DNA from: an uncultured Bacteroidaceae bacterium
GTDB taxonomy: Bacteria; Bacteroidota; Bacteroidia; Bacteroidales; Bacteroidaceae
DNA: 64,000 nt
Direction of reading: 5' to 3'
Assembly: GCA_934271655.1 (NCBI GenBank)
Contig: CAKQRW010000009.1
Location: 4,704 to 68,703, forward strand
Position numbers and translations under genes: made by a program. The notes under the pieces were generated by a model. That model was not told where the DNA came from. It saw only the letters and a program-made list of their open reading frames with translations, and did not search any database. Position 1 is the first letter of the stretch; each line of letters begins with the position of its first letter. This document shows positions 16,078 to 25,211 of the stretch, piece after piece.

Positions 16078-18228
16078 CTATTTGAAGAGAAGCGGAGCCA
16101 TCTCCTTCAGACTGCGTCGCCATGACAGGAACTCATGGGCCGTGCCTTCAGACACATACGACACAGCATTGAATCCGGCCGCCTTCAAGTCGTCGACCGA
16201 TTTCTTCACGCCATCATGGTTCTCCTTAGAACCGCAAGAGGTGAAGATAAGCTTAGGCTTTGCGCCCTTCAAGTCTGATGGAGCATAGGTGCCGCCACTG
16301 AAGAGTCCCCAGTAGCCGAATGTCTCAGGCCGCGCCAGAGTGATGTTCTTGGTCTCCATGCCGCCCATCGAAAGACCGGCCATGGCACGGTTTTGCTTGT
16401 TGGCGAGAGTGCGGAAGTGAGAGTCAACGTATGGTACAAGCTCATCAACCAGCACCTTCTCAAAGTCCTTATAGTTGAAAGAGCCTATAGTGCCATATCG
16501 GGCGCCATTGGTCATGCCGTATGTCATCACTATGATGAAAGGCTTGCACTTGCCCTCAGCGATAAGGTTGTCCATGATGAGATTGGCGTGTCCCTGGTTT
16601 GTCCAAGCTGTCTCGTCCTCTCCCCATCCATGCTGCAAGTAGAGCACAGGGTATCTCTTGCTGCTGTTCTTGCCATACTCGGCAGGAGTGTAGACAAAGG
16701 CACGCTTCTGCTCGCCAGTGCTCGGCGAGTTGAAGAGAATCTGCTGCACGTTGCCGTGAGGCACATTCTTCAGAGCATAGAAGTCACGGTCCTTGGCAGG
16801 AATCTCTATGCCGCTCTCCCAGCGCACAGAGCCGTAGTAGTTGTTAGCGCCCGGATCGTTGACGGTAGCTCCGTCGATGGTGAGGTGATAATAGTGGAAG
16901 CCCTCATCCATAGGTCCGTCTGTCGTTCCGGTCCACACGCCATCCTTGCCCTTGCGCAGCACCGTTCCGCCACGTCCTCCAAGGCCGAGGCTTACGATGA
17001 CCGACTTGGCGTCTGGCGCATCTATACGGAAACGCGCATATCCCTCGGAGTTTACCTGCGGCCAATCCTGACCAGGCTGATTCAGTTCGTTTGGCTTGAA
17101 GTCCTCCTTCGGAGCCTTGTTGTCAAGAGCCGCATTGAAATTCTTTATCGCATAGTAAGCCTTCTTTGGCTTCAGGTTCTCATCGAACGGCAGAGGATGA
17201 TTGTTCACACCCACCCACGAGTCGCGGTCACACAGATTCCAGAAGGTCACATTGTCGATGACATCCTTGTGCTTGCGGAACACCTTGAAGATGCGGGCAT
17301 ACTGGTCTTCGTGGAGAGTGGCTATGTATCCAGGCATAGCAGCCTGCTTGCCGCGAGAGAACTGCAGCTGTCCGCCCATCTCCTCATTGCATCGCACGTC
17401 AAGCTCTGTGATATGGATATGCTTCACCAACTCAGAATATTTCGTGAGGGCAGCATCGATATCCTCCTCCGACGGGCCATAGATGTTATAGTGTCCCTGC
17501 ATGCCGATGCCCGTGATAGGCACGCCTGCATCCTGCATCTTCTTCACCATATTATATATGCGGTCACGCTTGGCTGGAGTGGCTGCATTGTAATCATTGT
17601 AGAAGAGGATGGCATTAGGGTCAGCCTCGTGAGCATACTCAAAAGCCTTTGCTATGAACTCATCGCCGCAAAGCTTGTAGAGTTGGCTCTGGCGGTAAGG
17701 GTTTTCCTCTCTGTTGCCCCATGCCCTGCCACCGTCAGACATGGCCTCGTTGACCACATCCCACGCATAGACTATGTCCTTGTAGCGGTTGATCACCGTA
17801 TGTATATGGTCACGCAAGCGGGCATAAAAGACTTCCTTCTTCACAGGCTTGCCTTTCTTGTCTTTCAGCATCCAGTCACAGAACTGCGAATGCCACACCA
17901 GGCAATGGCCGCGGAGCTTGATGCCGTTCTGGCGGCAGAAGTCTGCCACCTTGTCGGCACGCTCCCAGTTCCACACGCCCTCGCTTGGGTGTACCTCGCC
18001 CGACTTCATGTCATTCTCAGCTGTAATGCTGTTGAACTCTTTCTTTATCAGAGCCACCTGCTCTGGGTCGGCGACATTTCGCTGGTTCACAGCCACGCCA
18101 ATGGTAAAGTAGCCTTTGTAAGCATCCCGCAGACTTGCCGGACCGTTGTCAACCGGTCTGCCAAACTGAGCGAATGCCGATCCTGTCAAACAAAGTGAGA
18201 ACAGGACTGATAGAAATATTTTTCTCAT
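16078..18228 (-). CDS. Bifunctional GH10 endo-xylanase / CE1 feruloyl esterase
   Basis: A secreted 716-residue fusion enzyme with a signal peptide at 1-20. Residues 30-370 are a GH10 beta-1,4-xylanase, with the acid/base Glu161 in WDVVNEA and the nucleophile Glu275 in ITELDVR. Residues 385-485 form a beta-sandwich linker domain. Residues 490-716 are a CE1 esterase, with nucleophile Ser620 in GLSMGG and His698 in GTAHEF. The arrangement matches Xyn10D-Fae1A of Prevotella ruminicola, which cuts the xylan backbone and releases ferulate. Both active sites look intact. It is the last gene before a strong terminator and follows the GH43 gene by 102 bp. The exact ester substrate (feruloyl or acetyl) cannot be told from sequence alone. 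Confidence 0.95.
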   Translation of the reverse strand: MRKIFLSVLFSLCLTGSAFAQFGRPVDNGPASLRDAYKGYFTIGVAVNQRNVADPEQVALIKKEFNSITAENDMKSGEVHPSEGVWNWERADKVADFCRQNGIKLRGHCLVWHSQFCDWMLKDKKGKPVKKEVFYARLRDHIHTVINRYKDIVYAWDVVNEAMSDGGRAWGNREENPYRQSQLYKLCGDEFIAKAFEYAHEADPNAILFYNDYNAATPAKRDRIYNMVKKMQDAGVPITGIGMQGHYNIYGPSEEDIDAALTKYSELVKHIHITELDVRCNEEMGGQLQFSRGKQAAMPGYIATLHEDQYARIFKVFRKHKDVIDNVTFWNLCDRDSWVGVNNHPLPFDENLKPKKAYYAIKNFNAALDNKAPKEDFKPNELNQPGQDWPQVNSEGYARFRIDAPDAKSVIVSLGLGGRGGTVLRKGKDGVWTGTTDGPMDEGFHYYHLTIDGATVNDPGANNYYGSVRWESGIEIPAKDRDFYALKNVPHGNVQQILFNSPSTGEQKRAFVYTPAEYGKNSSKRYPVLYLQHGWGEDETAWTNQGHANLIMDNLIAEGKCKPFIIVMTYGMTNGARYGTIGSFNYKDFEKVLVDELVPYVDSHFRTLANKQNRAMAGLSMGGMETKNITLARPETFGYWGLFSGGTYAPSDLKGAKPKLIFTSCGSKENHDGVKKSVDDLKAAGFNAVSYVSEGTAHEFLSWRRSLKEMAPLLFK

Positions 18229-18310
18229 AGACCAAGAGATTGTTATGTTTTTGTTGATAGATAGTACACATCACTCATTGCGAGCCAACATCAATTACTT
18301 ATTGACTGTT

Positions 18311-18350
18311 TCGCAAATTGATTGCCAACTTCACAAATTGATTGTCACCT
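18311..18350. repeat. 20-bp tandem duplication across a stop codon
   Basis: Positions 18311-18330 and 18331-18350 are two 20-bp units sharing CAAATTGATTG. The second begins exactly at the stop codon of the GH43 gene (18331-18333) and contains its last codons; the first is a downstream copy outside the gene. Confidence 0.75.
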
Positions 18351-19935
18351 TGCCTCCGGCAGTCTTTGTCGAATAATAGAATGCCGCATAGCGAGTGCCC
18401 ATGAAGAACCTTCTGTAGTCAAAGCGCATCTTGTAGTCGGGCGAACCTATCTTCTTGAAAGTCTTGCCGTCGAGGCTGTAGTAGAAATTGGCCGTGTCAT
18501 GTCCTGGCGTGAAGTCGCCATCCATGCGCAAGTAAATCCTGCCCACCTTGCCTTTGGCTATCTTGACCTTCTCTACCTCCTTGGCCTCATGGCCTGTGAC
18601 AGCCTTAGTGTCATTGTCGAGCGCCACGCTCTCCTCCGTCATCACCAGGTAGTAGTCGGAACCAACCTTCTTGACAGCCAGCACGCCAGCATCGCCATTG
18701 AAAGCAGAGAGACCAGCGCAGTCGCCATCTTTCATCTTGCGAGCGTCGACACAAATAGTGTCAGAGCATGTGGGGCCCCATGTGCGCCAAGTGATGGTGT
18801 TGCGCGCCTCAAAGACAGAAGGCGCCACAACAGACGACGCAAGAGTGACAAACCTGCCAGGGCGAGTGAGGCTGCCTGTCTCTGTGACAATGTCTTTCTT
18901 TATGAAATTGTGGTTCCACTGGTAGTCCTTGTCGATGACAGCATACGCTGGTTCCTTGTGACACTCGCAGTTGCCGTCAAGAGTGACCGTCTCGGGTATG
19001 CGTCTGTCGCCATTAGTGCCAAGCATAGGCCAGCCATCTATCCAAGAGCAAGGCTCGATGGTGAGCACGCGCCCCACTCCTCCACGGTCTTGGAACATCA
19101 CTCCATACCACTCTCCATGCTTGCCATCGACAATAGTGCCCTGGCCCGCCAACGGGAATCCTCCGAAATCGCTCTTGAGAATCACCTTCGAGTCATACGG
19201 CCCTTCAATGTTCTTGCTGCGGTAGGCTATCTCCTGGCGGCCTGTTTTTGGCCAGGATATGCACAGCAGATAATACATGCCGTCATGCTTCACCACACGG
19301 CTGCCCTCATGCAATCCGTCAGGACGTCCATTCAGCTGCAGCGTCTTGTGCACGCCTCCGGGCTTTTCTGCCGAGAGGTCAGGCTCAAGCTCCACCAGAG
19401 AGATGTTGCCGCTGCCAGAGAACACATACACTCGTCCGTCGTCATCGAAGAAGAGAGAAGAGTCGTGATAAGCAGGCAGACGGCTGTGCAGTTTCCATCC
19501 CTTTGCAGGGTCGTCTGTCTTGAAGACCATTGACTTGTGCGGTTCATCATTTGCCACAAACAAAGCCCAAAATGTGCCATTGTGATAGCGTAGCGATGTG
19601 GCCCATTGGCCGCGTCCATACACAGAACCTTTCTCCAGGTCATAGCGAGGCGTGTCCTTTATCTCGTCAAAGAGATAAGAAACCGTTTCCCAATGCACAA
19701 GGTCTTTGCTTCTCATGATTGGTCCTCCTGGGAAAAGATGCATGGTTGTGGTGACGAGATAGTAATAGTCACCCACACGTATGATGTCAGGATCGGGCGC
19801 GTCAGTCCACATGAACGGATTCTTCACCTGTACAGTCGGGATAGTGCTCACGCCCGATGCTGCGTCTTGTCCCTGCGCCAAAGCGACAGATGAAGAAGCC
19901 AGCATCATACTTAGAGCTGTTATGATTGTTTTCAT
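18331..19935 (-). CDS. Glycoside hydrolase family 43 (arabinofuranosidase/xylosidase type)
   Basis: A secreted 534-residue enzyme with a signal peptide at 1-20. The five-bladed propeller domain of GH43 starts at about residue 38; the catalytic base is probably Asp48 in DAPDPDIIRV. Further motifs are HDSSLFFDDDGR and LHEGSRVV, the latter likely carrying the general acid Glu. The last 200 residues form the beta-sandwich typical of the GH43_12-like group, which removes arabinose from xylan or splits xylo-oligosaccharides. It sits directly upstream of GH10-CE1, consistent with trimming arabinoxylan products. Subfamily and exact specificity are inferred. Confidence 0.9.
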   Translation of the reverse strand: MKTIITALSMMLASSSVALAQGQDAASGVSTIPTVQVKNPFMWTDAPDPDIIRVGDYYYLVTTTMHLFPGGPIMRSKDLVHWETVSYLFDEIKDTPRYDLEKGSVYGRGQWATSLRYHNGTFWALFVANDEPHKSMVFKTDDPAKGWKLHSRLPAYHDSSLFFDDDGRVYVFSGSGNISLVELEPDLSAEKPGGVHKTLQLNGRPDGLHEGSRVVKHDGMYYLLCISWPKTGRQEIAYRSKNIEGPYDSKVILKSDFGGFPLAGQGTIVDGKHGEWYGVMFQDRGGVGRVLTIEPCSWIDGWPMLGTNGDRRIPETVTLDGNCECHKEPAYAVIDKDYQWNHNFIKKDIVTETGSLTRPGRFVTLASSVVAPSVFEARNTITWRTWGPTCSDTICVDARKMKDGDCAGLSAFNGDAGVLAVKKVGSDYYLVMTEESVALDNDTKAVTGHEAKEVEKVKIAKGKVGRIYLRMDGDFTPGHDTANFYYSLDGKTFKKIGSPDYKMRFDYRRFFMGTRYAAFYYSTKTAGGKVTINL

Positions 19936-20055
19936 TATTTACCGTTTTGTTCATTAATTTATTTGTGTTCTGAAAGAGGCATTCACAGATGGCTGTCCGT
20001 CAAGACAGAGCATTCCGAGAGTAGCTGCACAACGCTAACATGCTCTCTGCTGGCT

Positions 20056-20212
20056 TCAGCCATCCCTATATGCCTTCTTCACTTGTGCGCAAGCAGTTGA
20101 CCCCAAAAGGCTTTGGTGCGTCAGTTTATCTTATATGCCTTCTTCACGATGACGGAAAGGTCTTGTCTGCTCACATTCCCTCGCTTCAGTTTATCTTATA
20201 TACCTTCTTCAC
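20056..20212. repeat. 27-bp segments repeated at 65-bp spacing, last copy inside a gene end
   Basis: Starts are at 20056, 20121 and 20186. Each segment begins TCAG and ends ATATGCCTTCTTCAC or ATATACCTTCTTCAC. The third is the 3' end of the GH43 gene, including its stop codon (20186-20188). The second would encode almost the same last residues (KKAYKIN, stop). Spacing is exactly 65 bp both times, while the sequence between copies differs. Confidence 0.88.
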
Positions 20213-22228
20213 ACCCTTCCAAGTGCAAGTGACAGCAGCGCGTCCGTCCTGGACCTTGCCCACTTCAATCTTCACACTTGGGTCGGAAGCCACAGCCTTG
20301 ATGACAGACTTGTCTGCAAGAGGAGCATAGGCCTGATAGTTGGAAGCATCCATGAAGCCGTTGTCATTAGTGGCATACTGAGGTGCGTCCGGCAGGTTGA
20401 CCTTCTTGCCATCCACCGTAATTGTCACCTGAGGGATAGTCTCCGGCTCACAAGAAGCCGTGCCCTTTGAGAAGCCAAGTCCATGAAGGTCAAAAAGTCC
20501 CTGTGGACGCTGAGGCTGTTGAGGACGTCCGAACTGCTGCCTATTGTCCTGCTTGGCCACCTCTGGGCCCTCCGCCACAAGATATATGGCATGCTTGCCC
20601 TTCAAGCCTTCCACAGCAGGGACAGCCACTTTGTAAGTAGCCGCCACCTTCGGAGCGTCAGCGGCAACCTCAACAACACCTATCTCCTTGCCTTTCCATG
20701 TGCTGTTGGCATAAGGGCCATCAAGCATCACATGAATCTTAAACGCCCCATTGCCTCCAGGAGTGAGGTTAAGGTTAAGCGTGGTTCCATCCCCCTTAGC
20801 CGTTCCAGCGAAAGCCTTCACGCCCTTGGTGTCTTTGGCCAATCCGCCAAATCCAAAATACTTAAAGCCAACGATGCCGCGGTTGGTTATGCCTGCGAGG
20901 TCCATGCTGTTGTTCCAGTTGTCAAAGTTGTCCTGCATCCAGTCATTTCCTGTAAGATAGCAAGCTATGCCGGCAGAATAGTATTTATAAGGATTGAGGC
21001 CGAATATCTGGAAGCCTTCAGACGTGACCTCCGCACCTGTATACCTGGTGCCATCAGACGCAGCCGCCGTCCATTCATTGTTCTTTGCGTAAGGGTCATA
21101 AGCCGTGATGCGCACCTTGCCGCCATCAGCCACCGACTTCTTGTCCCATTCTATCTTCACCGGAGCCACCATGGCCTGGCGGGCATTGCCGAAGCAGCGC
21201 GGCGGACGATGATAGAACACATACCATTGTCCGTTGATTTCCTGAAGGGATCCATGCGTGTTGTGGGCAAAGTTTCTTCCTTCGAGATGCGTTCCGTCCT
21301 CGTTCGGCACCACGCCACGAGAGTCCACCAGCACGCCGCCCGAACGCCAAGGGCCAAGAGGGCTGTCGCCAAAAGCGTAGCGCAGAGCCGAGTTGGTTGA
21401 GCCAAGACCATAGTCAGGGCCTGAGTATCCAGAGAAGACCATCACATACTTGTTGCCCACCTGACGGATAGACGAGGCCTCAAAGAAATTGAAGTCACCA
21501 GGATTCTGTCCCTTGTACAGAGCAGGATACTCTGTGCCTTTAGGGTCGCGTATCTCTCCATAACGCTCGCTGGCCGGGATGAAATAGTCGTGCATCTTTG
21601 TGCCTGGACGCACAGCATACATATTGTCCTGGTCAAGCTCGAAAGCTGTGGAATGGCGGAATCCATAAAAGACATAGGCGCGGTATCCCTTATCATAGTC
21701 CTTATCCTTCTTGTCCGTTATGTTCTCCACAAACACCGACGGGTCGAAGTCGATGTATGAGCCGTCAAGACACTTAGTGCCGTCAGCGTTCAGATTGACA
21801 GGAGTGAAAGGCCCGTCGGGACGGTCACCCTTGCAGACCATAGCCACACGTCCCCATCCGCGTGAGTGTGGATAGAGCCAATAAGTCTTCTTGCCAGTCT
21901 TCCTGTCCTTCACCTCCACAAGGTCGGGTGCATACATGGTGTCCCATTTTCCATTGACATAATGGCTGAAGATGGGGCCCTCGTCACGCCACTGGCTGAG
22001 GTCTTCCACAGGAGCCGACCACATGCGGATGTCATTGCCGCAGTAGGCCGTATATGTAAGGTCGTGCGAACCTATGATGTAGGCACGCAACTTGCCCGGG
22101 TTGTCAGGATCTTCAAATACACGTGGCTCACCATCTGGCAAGTGCTCCCACAGCGGGAGATACGGATTCTGCGCCTTGCCAGCAGCACAAGCCAGAAGCA
22201 TCATTACACTAAAGAAAATCTTTTTCAT
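20186..22228 (-). CDS. Glycoside hydrolase family 43 with CBM6-like module
   Basis: A secreted 680-residue protein with a signal peptide at 1-19. The GH43 propeller spans about 20-340; the likely catalytic base is in FEDPDNPGKLRAY (Asp40), and other motifs are YIDFDPSVF and FFEASSIRQVG, the latter with the probable acid Glu. A second region at about 400-590 has the look of a CBM6 carbohydrate-binding module (GFKYFGFGG, NLTPGGNGAFKIHVMLDGP). About 85 further residues at the C-terminus form a small beta module. It probably acts on arabinose or xylose decorations together with the neighbouring enzymes. It differs clearly from the other GH43 in this locus, so the two likely have separate specificities. 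Confidence 0.88.
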   Translation of the reverse strand: MKKIFFSVMMLLACAAGKAQNPYLPLWEHLPDGEPRVFEDPDNPGKLRAYIIGSHDLTYTAYCGNDIRMWSAPVEDLSQWRDEGPIFSHYVNGKWDTMYAPDLVEVKDRKTGKKTYWLYPHSRGWGRVAMVCKGDRPDGPFTPVNLNADGTKCLDGSYIDFDPSVFVENITDKKDKDYDKGYRAYVFYGFRHSTAFELDQDNMYAVRPGTKMHDYFIPASERYGEIRDPKGTEYPALYKGQNPGDFNFFEASSIRQVGNKYVMVFSGYSGPDYGLGSTNSALRYAFGDSPLGPWRSGGVLVDSRGVVPNEDGTHLEGRNFAHNTHGSLQEINGQWYVFYHRPPRCFGNARQAMVAPVKIEWDKKSVADGGKVRITAYDPYAKNNEWTAAASDGTRYTGAEVTSEGFQIFGLNPYKYYSAGIACYLTGNDWMQDNFDNWNNSMDLAGITNRGIVGFKYFGFGGLAKDTKGVKAFAGTAKGDGTTLNLNLTPGGNGAFKIHVMLDGPYANSTWKGKEIGVVEVAADAPKVAATYKVAVPAVEGLKGKHAIYLVAEGPEVAKQDNRQQFGRPQQPQRPQGLFDLHGLGFSKGTASCEPETIPQVTITVDGKKVNLPDAPQYATNDNGFMDASNYQAYAPLADKSVIKAVASDPSVKIEVGKVQDGRAAVTCTWKGVKKVYKIN

Positions 22229-22442
22229 ATCTTGTTATACTCAGTTATTAGGTTTATACTCTATTCTAAAAACACGCCCTGCCATATATACTGGCTGCGT
22301 CTTACTATATATACAATTCACTTTGTTATACATACATTACGCCATTATACATACATAGCACCGTGTCATTATATATATAATGTGTACATACCAAAGCATT
22401 CACCATGCGCAAACACCTGGCCGCTTCTACAGTACACATATC

Positions 22443-22554
22443 TATATATATGCGTCATCAGTTTTATATATATGCGTCATCAGTTTTATATATATGCGTC
22501 ATCAGTCGTATTATATATGTGTCATCGGTCGTATATATACATGTATCAAAGACC
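22443..22554. repeat. 22-bp tandem repeat, four to five copies, next to the GH95 stop codon
   Basis: Units at 22443, 22465, 22487 and 22509 share TATATATATGCGTCATCAG. A degenerate fifth unit from 22532 runs into the GH95 stop codon at 22546. The 180 bp before (22280-22440) holds looser TATAYATAC-type repeats of 19-24 bp. Confidence 0.88.
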
Positions 22555-24930
22555 TGTCACCATCACCTTCTGTCCCTTCACTACGCTTATCTCGTATTCA
22601 TTCACGCCATCATGCCTGCCCACAAGCACCAGCCCCTTTGCAGAAAGGGCATCCTTGCAGCGCAGACGCAGCACACCATCCTGCTGAACAGCAACAACAG
22701 CCTTCTTGAGCTTGCCGTCGGCCCATGACTCGCTCACCTCATATCCTCCGCGCGCCTTCAGCCCAGAGACCGAACCCTCACTCCAAGCATCTGGAAGAGC
22801 CGGAAGCAGAGATATGAAAGGCTTCTCGTCAGTAATAGGGTCACTCTGCATAAGCATCTCAGCGATGCCAGCAGTCACGCCAAAGTTGCCATCAATCTGG
22901 AAAGGCGGATGAGCGTCAAAGAGATTAGGGAATGTGCGTCCGTCGGGACACTCCTTTTCCCTGCCCTCATCAGGCAAGAGGCGCAGCATGTTGCTTATGA
23001 TAGCAAAAGCATGGTTGCCGTCAAGCATGCGCGCCCAGAAGTTGGTCTTCCATCCCAGACTCCAGCCCGTGGCCTGGTCGCCACGCTGTCGGAGTGTCAC
23101 CCCAGCAGCCTTCCAGAGAGAGGGAGTCTTGTATGCGGAAATCTGGCATGAAGGATACAGCCCATAGAGATGCGATATGTGGCGATGCTCATCATGCGGA
23201 TCATCAATATCCTCGCGCCATTCCTGCAACTGACCATACTGCCCCACCTTCATTGGAGGCAACATATCTATAGCCTTCTGCAACTTAACCAGATAATCAG
23301 CGTCCTTATCAAGCACACGAGCCGCATAAAGAGCCTGAGAGAGCACATCTCTGGCTATCTGATTATCCATAGTGCAACCAGCACACACAGGACTCTGCTT
23401 GCCTCGTCCCCCATGCTCAGGCGACACGCTTGGCACAACGAGCAGTTCTCCGTCCCTTTCCACCATATAGTCGAGATAGAAATCAGCGGCTCCCTTCAGC
23501 ACAGGGTAATATTCAGCAAGAAAATCCTTGTCGAGCGAATACTGGTAATGCTCCCACAGATGTGTGGCAAGCCAGCCTCCCCCATTAGGGAACATTCCCC
23601 AAAAAGCTCCGTCCACGGGACCTGCTATGCGCCAGATGTCTGTGTTGTGATGAGCCATCCAGCCTCGGCATCCATACATGGTGCGAGCTGTCTTGGCGCC
23701 AGTCTCGCTAAGGTCGCGTATCATAGAGAAGAGCGGTTCGGCAGTCTCAGGCAGGTTGCACACCTCGGCAGGCCAATAGTTCATCTCCGTATTGATATTG
23801 ATAGTGTACTTGCTGTCCCATGGGGCATATACCTTATTGTTCCACACGCCCTGAAGATTGGCAGGCTGCCCACCCTTCTGCGAGGAGGATATAAGCAGGT
23901 ATCTGCCATAGTTGAAGAGAAGGGCCACCATCCCCATATCCTTGCTTCCATAAAATTTATCCAGCCGCTGCGGTGTGGGCAACTGGCTGTTCTCAGCAGA
24001 AGCCAGATGCAGGCTCACCCTGTCATACTGTTTTCTGTATGCTGCCACATGGCGTTTCATCAGCGAGGCAAAATCCATTGTCTCCGCCTTAGATAGCAGT
24101 TCGGCATTCTTCTGCGACGCATCGCCCGACACGTCATCATATCTTCGGAAGTTGGTTGCAGCCGATATATACAGCGTAGCCTCCGTAGCGCCTTCCACCT
24201 TTATGCAGCTGCCGTCAGCGCTCACACGTCCATCACTCTTCACGTCTGTGCGGCATTGAGCTGTCAGCGCAGCCTTAATGCCCTCATGATCAGCCCCGTG
24301 AACAACAGCCGTCATGCTGTTGCCCTCAGCCTTCACCACCACTGGCAACGGGCATGTCTGTGTCAGCACGAAAGAGAGCGCGCCCTTCTTGCTTGCCTTC
24401 ACATGCACAGCCACAATGCCATCAGGCAAGGAAGCTATGGCCTGCCTGGTGTATTTCACCCCGTCGCACACATACGACACGGTGTTTGTAGCATTCCGAA
24501 GGTCGAGCTCACGCACGTAACCAGCCACGTTCTTATGTCCAAACCGCATGGTCAGACTGCCAAGCGTGAGGTAACGCATGCCGTGCGGACCTTTGACAAA
24601 TTCCTTGTTGATAAGATTTTCTGCCTCCTTCTCCTTTCCGTCGAAAATGAGACCGCGCACCTCCGCCAGATACTGCAATGAGGTGGAGCTGTTGTTGTCA
24701 TGAGGTCCTCCGCTCCAGAAACTCTCCTCATTGAGCTGTATCTCGTCCGTGTCGGTGCCTCCAAACACCATAGCTCCCATGCGTGAGTTGCCAAGAGGCA
24801 ATGCCTCCAGCCAGCACGACGCAGGAGCGTCATACCAAAGTCGCTGGTCATTGTCAGGCTGTTTGGCCGCCGCGCACACGTCGCTTGCCACCAATACGGC
24901 TACGATTAGAGAAAGAAGCTGTTTCAGCAT
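22546..24930 (-). CDS. Glycoside hydrolase family 95 (alpha-L-fucosidase or alpha-L-galactosidase)
   Basis: The protein is 794 residues, the usual GH95 length, with a signal peptide at 1-21. The N-terminal signature LEALPLGNSRMGAMVFGG is followed by QLNEESFWSGGPHD. The catalytic-region motifs NINTEMNYWPAEVCNL (two Asn of the base relay), SVSPEHGG (Glu acid) and QIDGNFGVTAGIAEML (Asp) are all present, so the enzyme looks active. Family members are alpha-1,2-L-fucosidases; in Bacteroides ovatus a xylan-locus GH95 is an alpha-L-galactosidase acting on corn glucuronoarabinoxylan. Given the xylan neighbours, the galactosidase role is favoured here by inference. Confidence 0.92.
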   Translation of the reverse strand: MLKQLLSLIVAVLVASDVCAAAKQPDNDQRLWYDAPASCWLEALPLGNSRMGAMVFGGTDTDEIQLNEESFWSGGPHDNNSSTSLQYLAEVRGLIFDGKEKEAENLINKEFVKGPHGMRYLTLGSLTMRFGHKNVAGYVRELDLRNATNTVSYVCDGVKYTRQAIASLPDGIVAVHVKASKKGALSFVLTQTCPLPVVVKAEGNSMTAVVHGADHEGIKAALTAQCRTDVKSDGRVSADGSCIKVEGATEATLYISAATNFRRYDDVSGDASQKNAELLSKAETMDFASLMKRHVAAYRKQYDRVSLHLASAENSQLPTPQRLDKFYGSKDMGMVALLFNYGRYLLISSSQKGGQPANLQGVWNNKVYAPWDSKYTININTEMNYWPAEVCNLPETAEPLFSMIRDLSETGAKTARTMYGCRGWMAHHNTDIWRIAGPVDGAFWGMFPNGGGWLATHLWEHYQYSLDKDFLAEYYPVLKGAADFYLDYMVERDGELLVVPSVSPEHGGRGKQSPVCAGCTMDNQIARDVLSQALYAARVLDKDADYLVKLQKAIDMLPPMKVGQYGQLQEWREDIDDPHDEHRHISHLYGLYPSCQISAYKTPSLWKAAGVTLRQRGDQATGWSLGWKTNFWARMLDGNHAFAIISNMLRLLPDEGREKECPDGRTFPNLFDAHPPFQIDGNFGVTAGIAEMLMQSDPITDEKPFISLLPALPDAWSEGSVSGLKARGGYEVSESWADGKLKKAVVAVQQDGVLRLRCKDALSAKGLVLVGRHDGVNEYEISVVKGQKVMVTGL

Positions 24931-25010
24931 ATTCGTCTTTGTATTATATAATCAGTTTTTCACAATATACAATCTTCTGTGCCTTACATTTTGATCAAGA
25001 TTGGTCTTGC

Positions 25011-25142
25011 ATTACAGGCAGGCATATCTTACACTACAGGCAAATATATCTTACATCATAGGCAAGCATATCTTACATCATAGGCAAGCATATCTTACAT
25101 TATAGGCAAGCATATCTTACATTATAGGCAAGCATATCTTAC
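25011..25142. repeat. 22-bp tandem repeat, exactly six copies
   Basis: Units start at 25011, 25033, 25055, 25077, 25099 and 25121, each exactly 22 bp, with the core AGGCAAGCATATCTTACAT. They fill the gap between the esterase and GH95 genes. The last four copies are nearly identical, suggesting recent expansion or homogenisation. Confidence 0.95.
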
Positions 25143-25211
25143 ATTATTGTAAAGGCTTTCACTATAGCTATGGCCAGACATCGCTCTGCCACGACACAAG
25201 CCGTCTACAGT

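Noticed and set aside
16393..18198. 601-codon open frame on the plus strand opposite GH10-CE1
   Set aside because: It mirrors the GH10-CE1 gene, has no domain or signal, and arises because stop codons are rare antisense to this codon usage.
18322..19533. 403-codon open frame opposite the GH43 gene
   Set aside because: It is a shadow of GH43; the sense strand carries catalytic motifs and a signal peptide.
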